Shown here one piece after another: positions 1 through 13,287 of a stretch of 64,000 nucleotides of DNA. The notes beneath the pieces were generated by a model, which made no database searches, was not told where the DNA came from, and saw nothing but the letters and a program-made list of their open reading frames with translations. The DNA is from Succinispira mobilis DSM 6222. GTDB lineage: Bacteria; Bacillota; Negativicutes; Acidaminococcales; Succinispiraceae. The stretch lies in contig NZ_KB913028.1 in NCBI RefSeq assembly GCF_000384135.1, forward strand, positions 957,351 to 1,021,350, in the 5' to 3' direction. Each line of letters starts with the position of its first letter. The first letter of the stretch is position 1. A program made the translations under genes and the position numbers.

Positions 1-2
1 GG

Positions 3-698
3 CAATTAAAAGAAATAAAAATTGTAATGGTAAGTGATATTCATTTGGGCAAGGTTACAGAGCAAGAATTCAGTAGGCAATTAGTGGCGAAGATAAATTC
101 GCTCCAGCCAGATTTAGTTCTTTTAGTCGGTGATATTATTGATTCAGATTTAGAGAGTGTGCAAAGAAAAGAACAACTATTACCGTTTAAAAATATTAAA
201 GCACAGCTAGGTATTTATGGGGTAATGGGAAATCACGAATATATAAGTGGTAATTCGAAAGCTGTTTTACAGCTTTTACAAGCAAATAATATTCAAATTT
301 TGATTGATGAAAAAATTCGATTGAATGAAACTGGGATAGTGTTATTTGGTTTGGATGATGAAAGTCGAGAAAAATTTAAAAATAAAAATTCTATAATTGT
401 CTTAGATAAATTAAATGTTTCAGATTACAATATTGTAATGGATCATCAGCCGAAAAGAATTAAACGCATTAGCGAAATAGTAGGTGTTGATTTATTGCTT
501 AGCGGCCATACACACCGCGGTCAATATTTTCCTAATAATTATATAACACAAAGTATTTATTTAAATGATTGGGGACTAAAAGAAATAAATAAACTTACGA
601 GCATTGTTTCTTGTGGTTATGGAAATTGGTCAGCGCCGTTAAGATTAGGTAGTAAGCCAGAAATAGTAGTAATGAAAATAATAAATAGCACTAAATAA
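3..698 (+). CDS. Metallophosphoesterase (calcineurin-like), 5' end cut off
   Basis: The frame is open to the left window edge, so the true start lies outside; the internal ATG at 27 falls just before the first metal motif and is not a credible start. The motifs of the calcineurin-like two-metal phosphoesterase fold appear in order: SDIHLG, GDIID, GNHE and, near the end, GHTHRGQ. This arrangement matches the YkuE/YaeI-type subfamily, often membrane-anchored by an N-terminal segment that would be in the missing part. The substrate is unknown (lipid-linked or nucleotide phosphates are typical for the family). The gene converges on cheV across a shared terminator. Confidence 0.85.
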   Translation, partial: QLKEIKIVMVSDIHLGKVTEQEFSRQLVAKINSLQPDLVLLVGDIIDSDLESVQRKEQLLPFKNIKAQLGIYGVMGNHEYISGNSKAVLQLLQANNIQILIDEKIRLNETGIVLFGLDDESREKFKNKNSIIVLDKLNVSDYNIVMDHQPKRIKRISEIVGVDLLLSGHTHRGQYFPNNYITQSIYLNDWGLKEINKLTSIVSCGYGNWSAPLRLGSKPEIVVMKIINSTK

Positions 699-716
699 AA
701 TCACTAAACAAGGACT

Positions 717-760
717 AAAAACCAGCACTGCCTATTTTTATAGGTAAGTGCTGGTTTTTT
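717..760. terminator. Bidirectional intrinsic terminator
   Basis: A hairpin with arms reading AAAACCAGCACT and AGTGCTGGTTTT, extended inward by CCTAT/ATAGG, is flanked by A-runs on the left and T-runs on the right. It can end transcription of both the metallophosphoesterase (+) and cheV (-). Confidence 0.85.
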
Positions 761-775
761 ATTAAGCTTGCATAT

Positions 776-1690
776 TTAAAGGATGTTTTTATCAATTGTA
801 GCAATAAGACGATCAATTTCAGGTTTGGATACTTGGTCAGTAGCACCAATTCCTTCACCTTTGCGACGATTTTCCTCATTTATTAAAGATGAGAAAATAA
901 TGATTGGCAATTTTTTTAAGCCCGCGTGTTCTCTAATTCGTTTTATGAGATGATGACCATCCATTTGTGGCATTTCGATATCAGTTATAATCAACTGAAT
1001 TTGAGTGGCGATATCTTCACTCTCGGCTTTTAATTCTAATAGCTTGTTCCAAGCTGCCAAACCGTTATTTTCATAAATTATATTTTTATAGCCGGCTGAA
1101 TGCAAAGTTTCAATAATAAGTTCTTTTAAAAGCGGTGAATCCTCAGCCAAGAGAATCGTTTTATTAGCACGATGTGATTCTTCGCTTACCGTTGGAGTTT
1201 TAACTTCATGGAAATTTCTATTAATTTCAGGATTTGTTTCAGCAATGATTCTTTCAAAATCAAGTAGAATAACCATTTTATCATCTAATTTAATTATCCC
1301 AACAACTAAGTGGGAATTTGCTATTTCAGGAGCTGGCTCCATTTTAGTCCAAGAAATTCTATGAATTCTAAATACATCATCGACTAGAAACCCTGCACGG
1401 TAATTGTTTAGTTCACTAATAATTATTCGTTTTGGATCAGTATTGGTCATTCCTAAACAAGTTGCGAGATTAATTAGAGGAATAACTTTACCACGTAAAG
1501 TGAATACTCCGTCTACAAAAGGATGCGCGCTAGGAATTTGAGTTATATCTACTAAATTAATTACTTCGCGTACTTTAGCGACATTAATGCCATATGTAGT
1601 GTTGCCAATGGAAAATTCAACTATTTCAAATTCATTGGTGCCGGTTTCCAGTAAAATTTGGCTTTTTGATTGGTTGTCGTAATTACTCAT
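776..1690 (-). CDS. cheV: Chemotaxis protein CheV (CheW-REC)
   Basis: A 304-residue protein with an N-terminal CheW-like coupling domain (about residues 20-155) and a C-terminal response-regulator receiver domain (about 175-304). The receiver shows LLAEDSP near its start, the phospho-acceptor Asp in TDIEMPQMDG, and a conserved Lys in the VSKPE segment. CheV couples chemoreceptors to CheA and uses receiver phosphorylation for adaptation. No other chemotaxis gene is in the window, so this is a free-standing cheV. It implies a motile organism. An SD-like AGGATG lies just upstream on the minus strand. Confidence 0.93.
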   Translation of the reverse strand: MSNYDNQSKSQILLETGTNEFEIVEFSIGNTTYGINVAKVREVINLVDITQIPSAHPFVDGVFTLRGKVIPLINLATCLGMTNTDPKRIIISELNNYRAGFLVDDVFRIHRISWTKMEPAPEIANSHLVVGIIKLDDKMVILLDFERIIAETNPEINRNFHEVKTPTVSEESHRANKTILLAEDSPLLKELIIETLHSAGYKNIIYENNGLAAWNKLLELKAESEDIATQIQLIITDIEMPQMDGHHLIKRIREHAGLKKLPIIIFSSLINEENRRKGEGIGATDQVSKPEIDRLIATIDKNIL

Positions 1691-1877
1691 TCAAATCATC
1701 CTTTCGATTAAATTACATCTAATCAATATATATAAGTTAATTATATATTATAATATTGGGAAATACTAGGGCTAGCTAATTAAATAGTCAGGAAAAAAAT
1801 ATAAATTTTTGTTACATTTGTTATTATTTTTTAAAAAAGTACTGGATTTACCTTTAAAGTTATGGTATCATAGATAA

Positions 1878-3377
<1,500 letters not shown>

Positions 3378-3401
3378 TAATTTAAAAAGAAGGTGCCTTT
3401 T

Positions 3402-4181
3402 ATGGCTGGAGAGATCTTATTTGAAATAATAGATGAAAAAATAGCCTTAATTACCTTAAATAGAATGGCAAGCCTAAACTCATTGAATGGTAGTTTAGTT
3501 CAAGAGTTTAACAAGGTATTAGATGAATGTGCGAACAACAAAAAAATACGTAGTGTTATTTTAACTGGTGCGGGAAAGGGTTTCTGTGCTGGAGGCGATT
3601 TAAGTTATTTAGAAAGTTTGCAAGAAGAAAAACAAATAAGTTCATTTATTGCTGATGTGGGCTTATTAGCTGAAAAAATTTATCGTTTGTCTAAGCCAGT
3701 TGTTGCCATGGTTAATGGTGTAGCTGCTGGAGCTGGTTTTAATTTGGCGTTAGCGTGTGACTTGATTTATGCTGCTGATACGGCGCGTTTTTCCCAAAGT
3801 TTTGCAAAAGTAGGACTAATTCCAGATTGTGGGGGGTTATATTTCTTGCAAAAGCAAATCGGACCTTATAAAGCTAAACAATTGATGTTTACTGCGGAGC
3901 TTATAGATTGTGAGCAGGGATACAAACTGGGATTTATTAATAAAGTCTGTAAAGCAGAGTTTTTGTATCGAGAGACGCTAGAATTAGCTAAGAAATTGTC
4001 TAACGGAGCTCCTTTAGCTATAGGTTTGATAAAACAGTATCTTAATGAAGATGGTAAAACTTTAGAAGAAATTCTTGAAATAGAAAAAGAGCAACAGACT
4101 ATTTGTTTAAAAACAGCCGATTTTGGAGAGGGTGTAAGTGCTTTCAAAGAAAAAAGAGAACCTGTTTTTATAGGAAAATAA
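3402..4181 (+). CDS. Enoyl-CoA hydratase/isomerase family protein (PaaG-like)
   Basis: A crotonase-fold enzyme acting on an acyl-CoA. The oxyanion-hole segment GKGFCAGGDL (about residue 55-65) and the NGVAAGAGFNLALACD segment are clear. At the second catalytic region the protein reads GLIPDCGG, with Asp where true hydratases have Glu, which resembles isomerases of the PaaG type more than crotonase. The substrate cannot be told from context. A GTG at 3393 is in frame, but the AGAAGG Shine-Dalgarno at 3388-3393 places initiation at ATG 3402. It follows guaB by 24 bp and is probably co-transcribed. Confidence 0.85.
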   Translation: MAGEILFEIIDEKIALITLNRMASLNSLNGSLVQEFNKVLDECANNKKIRSVILTGAGKGFCAGGDLSYLESLQEEKQISSFIADVGLLAEKIYRLSKPVVAMVNGVAAGAGFNLALACDLIYAADTARFSQSFAKVGLIPDCGGLYFLQKQIGPYKAKQLMFTAELIDCEQGYKLGFINKVCKAEFLYRETLELAKKLSNGAPLAIGLIKQYLNEDGKTLEEILEIEKEQQTICLKTADFGEGVSAFKEKREPVFIGK

Positions 4182-4185
4182 AGAT

Positions 4186-4230
4186 ACTAATGCCACTAGT
4201 AGCAAATTAAATGCTACTAGTGGCATTAGT
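4186..4230. repeat. Perfect 19-bp inverted repeat, 7-nt loop
   Basis: The arm ACTAATGCCACTAGTAGCA (4186-4204) is repeated exactly in inverse at 4212-4230. It directly follows the crotonase-family gene. It could end transcription, but no T-run follows the right arm (GGTATATAAG), so a classical rho-independent terminator is not well supported. It might be a protein-binding palindrome or a processed RNA hairpin. Confidence 0.8.
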
Positions 4231-4273
4231 GGTATATAAGGAAAAATATATATATGTTATTAAATTGCAAGAA

Positions 4274-4302
4274 TTGCTTTCAAAAAATATTTATAGTATA
4301 AT
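4274..4302 (+). promoter_or_regulatory. Candidate promoter P1 of nifJ
   Basis: TTGCTT (4274-4279) and a consensus TATAAT (4297-4302) are separated by 17 bp. Transcription from here would give a leader of about 200 nt before nifJ. A TGTATACA palindrome (4314-4321) and the 10-mer ACAAAATACA (4321-4330) lie just downstream, where a repressor could act; both words recur upstream of gdhA. Confidence 0.6.
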
Positions 4303-4381
4303 GGCATTAGTATTGTATACACAAAATACATAATACAAAATCTGCAAATCCAAAGAACTTTGCTTAATTAGAACAAATTTA

Positions 4382-4410
4382 ATGACAAATATCTAGTAAT
4401 GAAGTATAAT
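4382..4410 (+). promoter_or_regulatory. Candidate promoter P2 of nifJ
   Basis: ATGACA (4382-4387) and TATAAT (4405-4410) are 17 bp apart. The start point would lie near a small palindrome CACTAATTAGTG at 4417-4428. Together with P1 this suggests tandem promoters for pyruvate:ferredoxin oxidoreductase. The rest of the 334-bp gap shows no reading frame of interest. Confidence 0.55.
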
Positions 4411-4482
4411 TATTTACACTAATTAGTGCAGATAATTAGTTTGGATTGTTGAGAAGATTGGTCTCTTAAGTGTTCAAAGTAG

Positions 4483-8025
<3,543 letters not shown>

Positions 8026-8048
8026 AACAAGAATAGTGTAAATGCTTG

Positions 8049-8099
8049 CTGGAGGCTATTCCAATAAAAAAATTTTGGAATAGCTCCAGTTTTTTTTTC
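8049..8099 (+). terminator. Intrinsic terminator of nifJ
   Basis: CTGGAGgCTATTCCAA pairs with TTGGAATAGCTCCAG (one bulged G) and is followed by nine T residues. Confidence 0.9.
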
Positions 8100-8177
8100 G
8101 GGAAAATTACTGCGAAAGTTTTATAATTATGTTAAAATATTTAGGGTGACAATGAATTCAAATTTGATGGAGGTTAT

Positions 8178-9788
8178 ATGCAAACTCATATTTTTGCTTT
8201 TTTAGGTGGCTTAGCATTATTTATTTACGGAATGAAGTTAATGGGGGAAGGATTACAAAAAGCTGCAGGCGATAAAATGCAGCGTTTTTTGAGTGTTTTA
8301 ACCGGAGTGACAGTTGTTGGTGTGTTGGTAGGGACGATAGTTACAGCTGTTATCCAATCTAGTAGTGCAACTACCGTAATGACAGTTGGGCTTGTAAATG
8401 CTGGCTTGCTAACTTTAAAACAAGCTTTCAGTATTATTATGGGAGCCAATATTGGTACGACGATGACGGCTCAGTTAATCGCGTTTAAACTAACCCATTA
8501 TGTGAAACTAATTTTAGCATTAGGCTTTGCCCTTAATTTTATAGCTAAAAACAAAAAGCATAAATATATTGGGCAGGTTATTCTTGGTTTTGGTATTTTG
8601 ATGTTGGGGATGGAAATGATGGGAGATGCAGTTCTGCCATTGAAAGACTATCCTGGTTTTGTGGAGTTTATTAAAAACTTTAACCATCAACCTTTACTAG
8701 GGGTTTTAGTCGGAATTGTTATGACGGTGGTTATTCAATCTAGCAGTGCTACTATTGGGATCTTGATGGCTATGGCTTCCCAGGGATTGGTACCTTTAGA
8801 AGGCGCAATACCTGTTTTATTAGGAGATAATATTGGAACCTGTATTACGGCGATATTAGCAGCAATTGGTACAAATATTACAGCAAGACGTACAGCTTTG
8901 GCGCATGTAATGTTTAATGTAGTAGGTGCTTTTGTATTTATTTTATTTATGGACTACTTTATAAAATTTGTTTTGACAGTTTCACCAACAGGTGATTATG
9001 CTCGACAAATTGCTAATGCACACACGGCATTTAATGTACTTAATGCGTTAATTTTTATTCCTTTTTCAGCAAAGTTTGTTGAGGGAATTTGTCACTTATT
9101 ACCGGGGGAGGAAAAAATTGTTTCGCGCAAACCTCTTTTTTTAGATGAAAATATGCTAGATACTCCACCAATAGCAGTATCATTAGCATCTAAAGAGATA
9201 GTGCGTATGGCTAATTTAGCTAAGGATAATTTGAGTATGGCAATGCAAGCTTTATTTGAACGTGATGAAAAAAAAGCACAGTATGTTTATGAACATGAAC
9301 CAGTAATTGATTCTTTAGAAGAAGAAGTTACTTTATATTTAACCAAAATGTCCGAAGTAGTTATGAGCCAAGAACTTTCAGGTCGCCATACAGCGATGTT
9401 ACATGCTTGTAATGATATTGAGAGAATTGGAGATCACGCAGAAAGTTTAGCAAAACAAGCAAGTTTATTGATTGAAGAAAATAAATCAGTGTTCTCAGAA
9501 GCAGCTTTACAAGAGATGCGGGAGTTAACTGTATTGGTAGAAAAGTGTTATGATTTTGCTATTTCAGCTATGGAATTAGATGATGAAGAAATGGCGAGAA
9601 AATCTTTGGAAGTATCAGATGAAGTGAGAGAGTTGCATCGTAAAATTCGCAAAAATCATATTCATCGTGTAAATGAAAAACAATGTAATCCAGTAGCAGG
9701 ATTTATGTTGATAGAAATGTTGGTAAATTTAAAAAGAATAAGTGATCACTCCCGCAATTTGGCGCAACTTGTCTTGGGGATATTTTAG
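8178..9788 (+). CDS. Na+/phosphate symporter with C-terminal PhoU-like domain
   Basis: A 536-residue membrane transporter. Two inverted Na/Pi-cotransporter repeats carry the family signature QSSSAT twice (near residues 56 and 191), each followed by GANIGT or GDNIGT. Hydrophobic segments fill residues 1-310. The C-terminal part (about 335-536) is helical and PhoU-like. The likely role is sodium-coupled phosphate uptake, the PhoU domain giving regulation; family members with other anion substrates are known. GGAGG precedes the ATG by 4 nt. It stands alone between the nifJ terminator and tig. Confidence 0.9.
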   Translation: MQTHIFAFLGGLALFIYGMKLMGEGLQKAAGDKMQRFLSVLTGVTVVGVLVGTIVTAVIQSSSATTVMTVGLVNAGLLTLKQAFSIIMGANIGTTMTAQLIAFKLTHYVKLILALGFALNFIAKNKKHKYIGQVILGFGILMLGMEMMGDAVLPLKDYPGFVEFIKNFNHQPLLGVLVGIVMTVVIQSSSATIGILMAMASQGLVPLEGAIPVLLGDNIGTCITAILAAIGTNITARRTALAHVMFNVVGAFVFILFMDYFIKFVLTVSPTGDYARQIANAHTAFNVLNALIFIPFSAKFVEGICHLLPGEEKIVSRKPLFLDENMLDTPPIAVSLASKEIVRMANLAKDNLSMAMQALFERDEKKAQYVYEHEPVIDSLEEEVTLYLTKMSEVVMSQELSGRHTAMLHACNDIERIGDHAESLAKQASLLIEENKSVFSEAALQEMRELTVLVEKCYDFAISAMELDDEEMARKSLEVSDEVRELHRKIRKNHIHRVNEKQCNPVAGFMLIEMLVNLKRISDHSRNLAQLVLGIF

Positions 9789-9887
9789 TTGCTTACTTGT
9801 AAAGAATATGTAGATATGTTAAGATATACTGAGTGATTTTTAAAAATTAGTCTTTGATGAAGAGATTTAAGGGGGATTTTTTGAAAA

Positions 9888-11174
9888 ATGAGTAGTGTGA
9901 TGGAAAGAATAGAAAATAACCAAGTGGTTATTACTTTTACCGTGGAAAAAGAAGAAGTGGCAGTAGCTTTTGACAAAGCATTTAAAACTGTTGCTAATAA
10001 AATTAATGTGCCAGGTTTCCGTAAAGGTAAAGCACCTCGTAGTATTTTAGAAAAAAAAGTTGGAAAAGGGCCTATAATTGAAGAAGCGTTTGATTTAGTG
10101 GCAAACAAAAAATATGGTGAGGCACTAAAAGAACATAATTTATACCCAATTGATAACCCTGAAGTTACAGAAATGAATTTTGAAGAAGGTTCTGAAGCTT
10201 CTTTTAAAATTAAAGTTACAGTAAAACCAGAAGCAGAAATGGGTGATTATAAAGGTTTAGTGGTAGATAAAAAGGTAGTAGAAATTACTGATGAGGAAGT
10301 TTCTAAAGCTTTAGCAGATTTGCAAAATTCTCATGCAACAATGAACATTGTAACAGAAGGAAAAACTGAAAAAGGCGATGTTGTAATGATTGACTTTGCT
10401 GGTTCAATAGATGGAGTTCCTTTTAATGGTGGTGAGGGTAAAAGTTATCCACTAGAATTAGGATCAGGTAGTTTTATTCCTGGTTTTGAAGAGCAATTAA
10501 TTGGTTTTGAAACAGGTAGCGAGACTGTTGTTAAAGTTACTTTCCCTGCTGATTATGGTTTGCCAGAACTAGCAGATAAGGCAGCGGAGTTTAAGGTTAC
10601 TATTCATGAAATTAAACGTAAACAATTACCAGAACTAAATGATGACTTTGCTAAAGAAGTTTCTTTTGATAATTTAGAAGCTCTAAAAGCAGATACTTTG
10701 AAAAAATTACAAGAAACAGCAAAGCAAAATGCTGAAAATGAATATAAAGATACTTTAGTAAAAACTGCAGTAGATAATGCTAAAGTTGAAGTACCTAAAG
10801 TAATGATAGATGCTAAAGTTGATAATATGTTGGCAGAATTTGCAATGAGCTTGGAACAACGTGGCTGGAAACTTGAGCAATATCTACAGTACATGGGCAA
10901 ATCTATAGAAGAATTCAAAGAAATGCGCAGAGAAGCAGCAGCAGAACAAGTTAAAACTGAAATAGTTTTGGATACGATTGCGAAATTGGAAGATATAGCG
11001 GTAACTGCAGAAGAAATCGAAGCGGAAATGCAAGTACTAGCAAGCATTCACAATGCTAAATACGAAGATGTTAAGAAAGTTATTGAAGGACAAGGTAATA
11101 TTGGTATGTTAATTACTAATATTATGAGACGTAAATCAGCGGAATTAATAATTAATGCTGCAAAAGCTGAGTAA
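9888..11174 (+). CDS. tig: Trigger factor
   Basis: Ribosome-bound chaperone and peptidyl-prolyl isomerase that meets nascent chains at the exit tunnel. The 428-residue length is normal. The N-terminal ribosome-binding domain has GFRKGKAPRSILEKK; the FKBP-type domain (about 150-235) shows GDVVMIDFAGSIDG and GSGSFIPGFEEQL; the C-terminal chaperone domain is helical and charged. ATG 9888 lies 12 nt after AAGGGGG; an earlier TTG at 9881 is out of frame. It heads the tig-clpP-clpX-lon-engB string. Confidence 0.97.
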   Translation: MSSVMERIENNQVVITFTVEKEEVAVAFDKAFKTVANKINVPGFRKGKAPRSILEKKVGKGPIIEEAFDLVANKKYGEALKEHNLYPIDNPEVTEMNFEEGSEASFKIKVTVKPEAEMGDYKGLVVDKKVVEITDEEVSKALADLQNSHATMNIVTEGKTEKGDVVMIDFAGSIDGVPFNGGEGKSYPLELGSGSFIPGFEEQLIGFETGSETVVKVTFPADYGLPELADKAAEFKVTIHEIKRKQLPELNDDFAKEVSFDNLEALKADTLKKLQETAKQNAENEYKDTLVKTAVDNAKVEVPKVMIDAKVDNMLAEFAMSLEQRGWKLEQYLQYMGKSIEEFKEMRREAAAEQVKTEIVLDTIAKLEDIAVTAEEIEAEMQVLASIHNAKYEDVKKVIEGQGNIGMLITNIMRRKSAELIINAAKAE

Positions 11175-11195
11175 TTGAATTAATTAAGATGGCAT

Positions 11196-11234
11196 AAGAT
11201 TTTCAGATGAGAGGTGCTCTTGTCTGAAAATCTT
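11196..11234. terminator. Stem-loop between tig and clpP (possible attenuator)
   Basis: Twelve-bp arms AAGATTTTCAGA and TCTGAAAATCTT enclose an inner AGAG/CTCT stem. The sequence after it (CTTGCTAATT) is not a clean T-run, so it may be a weak terminator, attenuator or RNA-processing site separating tig from clpP. Confidence 0.5.
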
Positions 11235-11288
11235 CTTGCTAATTAGCAACTTATTTTGTAGACTATAAATTGAAGGTGGTGTTTAAAA

Positions 11289-11891
11289 ATGAATTACGTG
11301 CCAATGGTAGTTGAACAATCAAGTCGTGGCGAAAGAGCTTACGATATTTACTCTAGACTATTAAAAGATAGAATAATTTTTTTAAGTGGACCAGTTAATG
11401 ATGCAATGGCTAATGTAGTAATAGCACAAATGTTGTTTTTAGAGTCTGAAGATCCAGAAAAGGATATTCATGTATATATTAATAGTCCTGGCGGAAGCGT
11501 AACTGCAGGCTTGGCTATTTACGATACTATGCAATATATCAAGCCAGATGTTTCTACAATTTGTATTGGTATGGCCGCGAGCATGGCGGCAATTTTGCTC
11601 ACAGCTGGAGCAAAAGGCAAAAGGTTTGCGTTACCTTATTCGCGAATTATGATTCATCAGCCATTAGGTGGAGCCCAAGGTCAAGCAACTGATATTGAAA
11701 TTCAAGCTCGTGAAATATTAAGATTGCGCGAGGTTGCTAATGAAATCTTGGTTAGACATACAGGACAGCCCTTAGAAAAAATTCAAGTAGATACAGAACG
11801 TGATTACTTTATGTCTAGTACACAAGCTTGTGAGTATGGTATGATAGACAAGGTAGTTACTCGGGAAGCTGTAGAAAAAAAGAGTGTTTAG
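11289..11891 (+). CDS. clpP: ATP-dependent Clp protease proteolytic subunit
   Basis: Serine peptidase that forms the tetradecameric barrel of ClpXP and ClpAP. The 200-residue protein has the oxyanion segment [11 protein letters not shown], the nucleophile Ser in GMAASMAA, the His in MIHQPLGG and the catalytic Asp in ERDYFMS. A GGTGGTGTTT Shine-Dalgarno precedes ATG 11289. Followed after 17 bp by its unfoldase partner clpX. Confidence 0.98.
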   Translation: MNYVPMVVEQSSRGERAYDIYSRLLKDRIIFLSGPVNDAMANVVIAQMLFLESEDPEKDIHVYINSPGGSVTAGLAIYDTMQYIKPDVSTICIGMAASMAAILLTAGAKGKRFALPYSRIMIHQPLGGAQGQATDIEIQAREILRLREVANEILVRHTGQPLEKIQVDTERDYFMSSTQACEYGMIDKVVTREAVEKKSV

Positions 11892-11908
11892 TTTAGGGGG
11901 CTGATTTG

Positions 11909-13186
11909 ATGGTTAAAGGTAAAGATAAAGAAAACTCACGTATTAGATGCTCGTTTTGTGGAAAATATGAAAGCCAAGTAAAGAAGATATTTTCTGGTGC
12001 TGGGGTTAATATTTGTGATGAATGTGTAGAACTGTGCAATGCTCACATGCGTGATGATGATTATTCTTTAATAGAAGAAAGTAAAAAAATCGATTCGAGC
12101 TTACCAAAGCCGAAAGAAATAAAGGCTATTTTAGATGAGTATGTTATTGGCCAGGAATTAGCAAAAAGAACTTTGGCTGTAGCAGTATATAATCACTATA
12201 AACGGGTGTTTTTCAATAAAGAAGAAAACGATGATATTGAATTGCAAAAATCTAATATTATTATGTTAGGACCAACTGGTTCAGGTAAAACTTTGTTAGC
12301 CCAAACTTTAGCAAAAATTCTTGATGTTCCGTTTGCCATAGCAGATGCTACTAGTTTAACAGAAGCTGGATATGTAGGTGAAGATGTAGAAAATATCTTA
12401 CTGAAATTAATTCAAGCAGCAGACTGGGATATAGAGAGAGCACAGTATGGGATAATATATATAGATGAAATTGATAAAATAAGTAAAAAATCTGAAAATC
12501 CGTCTATAACAAGAGACGTATCTGGCGAAGGTGTTCAACAGGCACTTTTGAAGATTTTAGAAAGTACTGTAGCTAGTGTGCCTCCACAAGGCGGTAGAAA
12601 GCACCCACATCAAGAGTTTTTACAAATAGACACTACGAATATTTTATTTATTTGTGGTGGTGCTTTCTCGGGAATTGAAAAGACAGTAGCAAATCGAATT
12701 GGAAAACAAGGAATTGGGTTTGGGGCTGAGGTTATTGCTCACAAAAAGGATAATCAAGATGAATTAATGAAAAAGGTTGAGCCAGAGGATTTAATTAAAT
12801 ATGGCTTGATCCCAGAATTTGTCGGTCGGTTGCCAGCAGTTGTCGTTTTAGAAGAGCTTTCAGAAGAAGGTTTAGTTTCAGTGCTCGAAGAACCAAAAAA
12901 CGCGCTTGTAAAACAATACAAAAAATTATTAGCAATGGATAATGTGGAATTGGAGTTTACTCAAGAAGCTCTAGTTGCAATTGCTAAAGAGGCTTTAAAG
13001 CGAAAAACAGGTGCTCGTGGTTTGCGGGCAATTATTGAAGATATAATGCGGGATATCATGTTTGAATTACCAACAATGGAGAATGTTGAGAAATGCATAA
13101 TAACAGATAAAGTCGTGCAAAAACAAGAAGAAGTCATTGTTGTTAAAGCGAATGCCAATTCCTTTAAAGAAATTAGTTTTCAATAA
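11909..13186 (+). CDS. clpX: Clp protease ATP-binding subunit ClpX
   Basis: AAA+ unfoldase that delivers substrates to ClpP. The N-terminal C4 zinc-binding domain reads CSFCGK and CDECVELC; Walker A is GPTGSGKT near residue 122; Walker B is [10 protein letters not shown]; the pore loop GYVGED follows. An in-frame TTG at 11906 exists, but ATG 11909 sits 8 nt from the AGGGGG Shine-Dalgarno and is preferred. Length of 425 residues is typical. Confidence 0.98.
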   Translation: MVKGKDKENSRIRCSFCGKYESQVKKIFSGAGVNICDECVELCNAHMRDDDYSLIEESKKIDSSLPKPKEIKAILDEYVIGQELAKRTLAVAVYNHYKRVFFNKEENDDIELQKSNIIMLGPTGSGKTLLAQTLAKILDVPFAIADATSLTEAGYVGEDVENILLKLIQAADWDIERAQYGIIYIDEIDKISKKSENPSITRDVSGEGVQQALLKILESTVASVPPQGGRKHPHQEFLQIDTTNILFICGGAFSGIEKTVANRIGKQGIGFGAEVIAHKKDNQDELMKKVEPEDLIKYGLIPEFVGRLPAVVVLEELSEEGLVSVLEEPKNALVKQYKKLLAMDNVELEFTQEALVAIAKEALKRKTGARGLRAIIEDIMRDIMFELPTMENVEKCIITDKVVQKQEEVIVVKANANSFKEISFQ

Positions 13187-13195
13187 AAGCATTTT

Positions 13196-13236
13196 AAAAG
13201 GAAAAAGAGCCTTGCTCTTTTTCCTTTTACTTTTTA
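13196..13236 (+). terminator. Intrinsic terminator after clpX
   Basis: AAAAGGAAAAAGAG and CTCTTTTTCCTTTT form a 14-bp stem with a 5-nt loop, followed by a T-rich run. A TATAAT at 13250-13255 just beyond could start the lon transcript. Confidence 0.85.
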
Positions 13237-13287
13237 ATAAAAATTTTGCTATAATAAGGTATGAAAATTTTTAAGTGAGGAGAAGTT

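Noticed and set aside
10604-11047. 147-codon minus-strand ORF inside tig
   Set aside because: Ser/Ile/Leu-rich mirror of the Glu/Lys/Ala-rich trigger factor helix region; no start signals.
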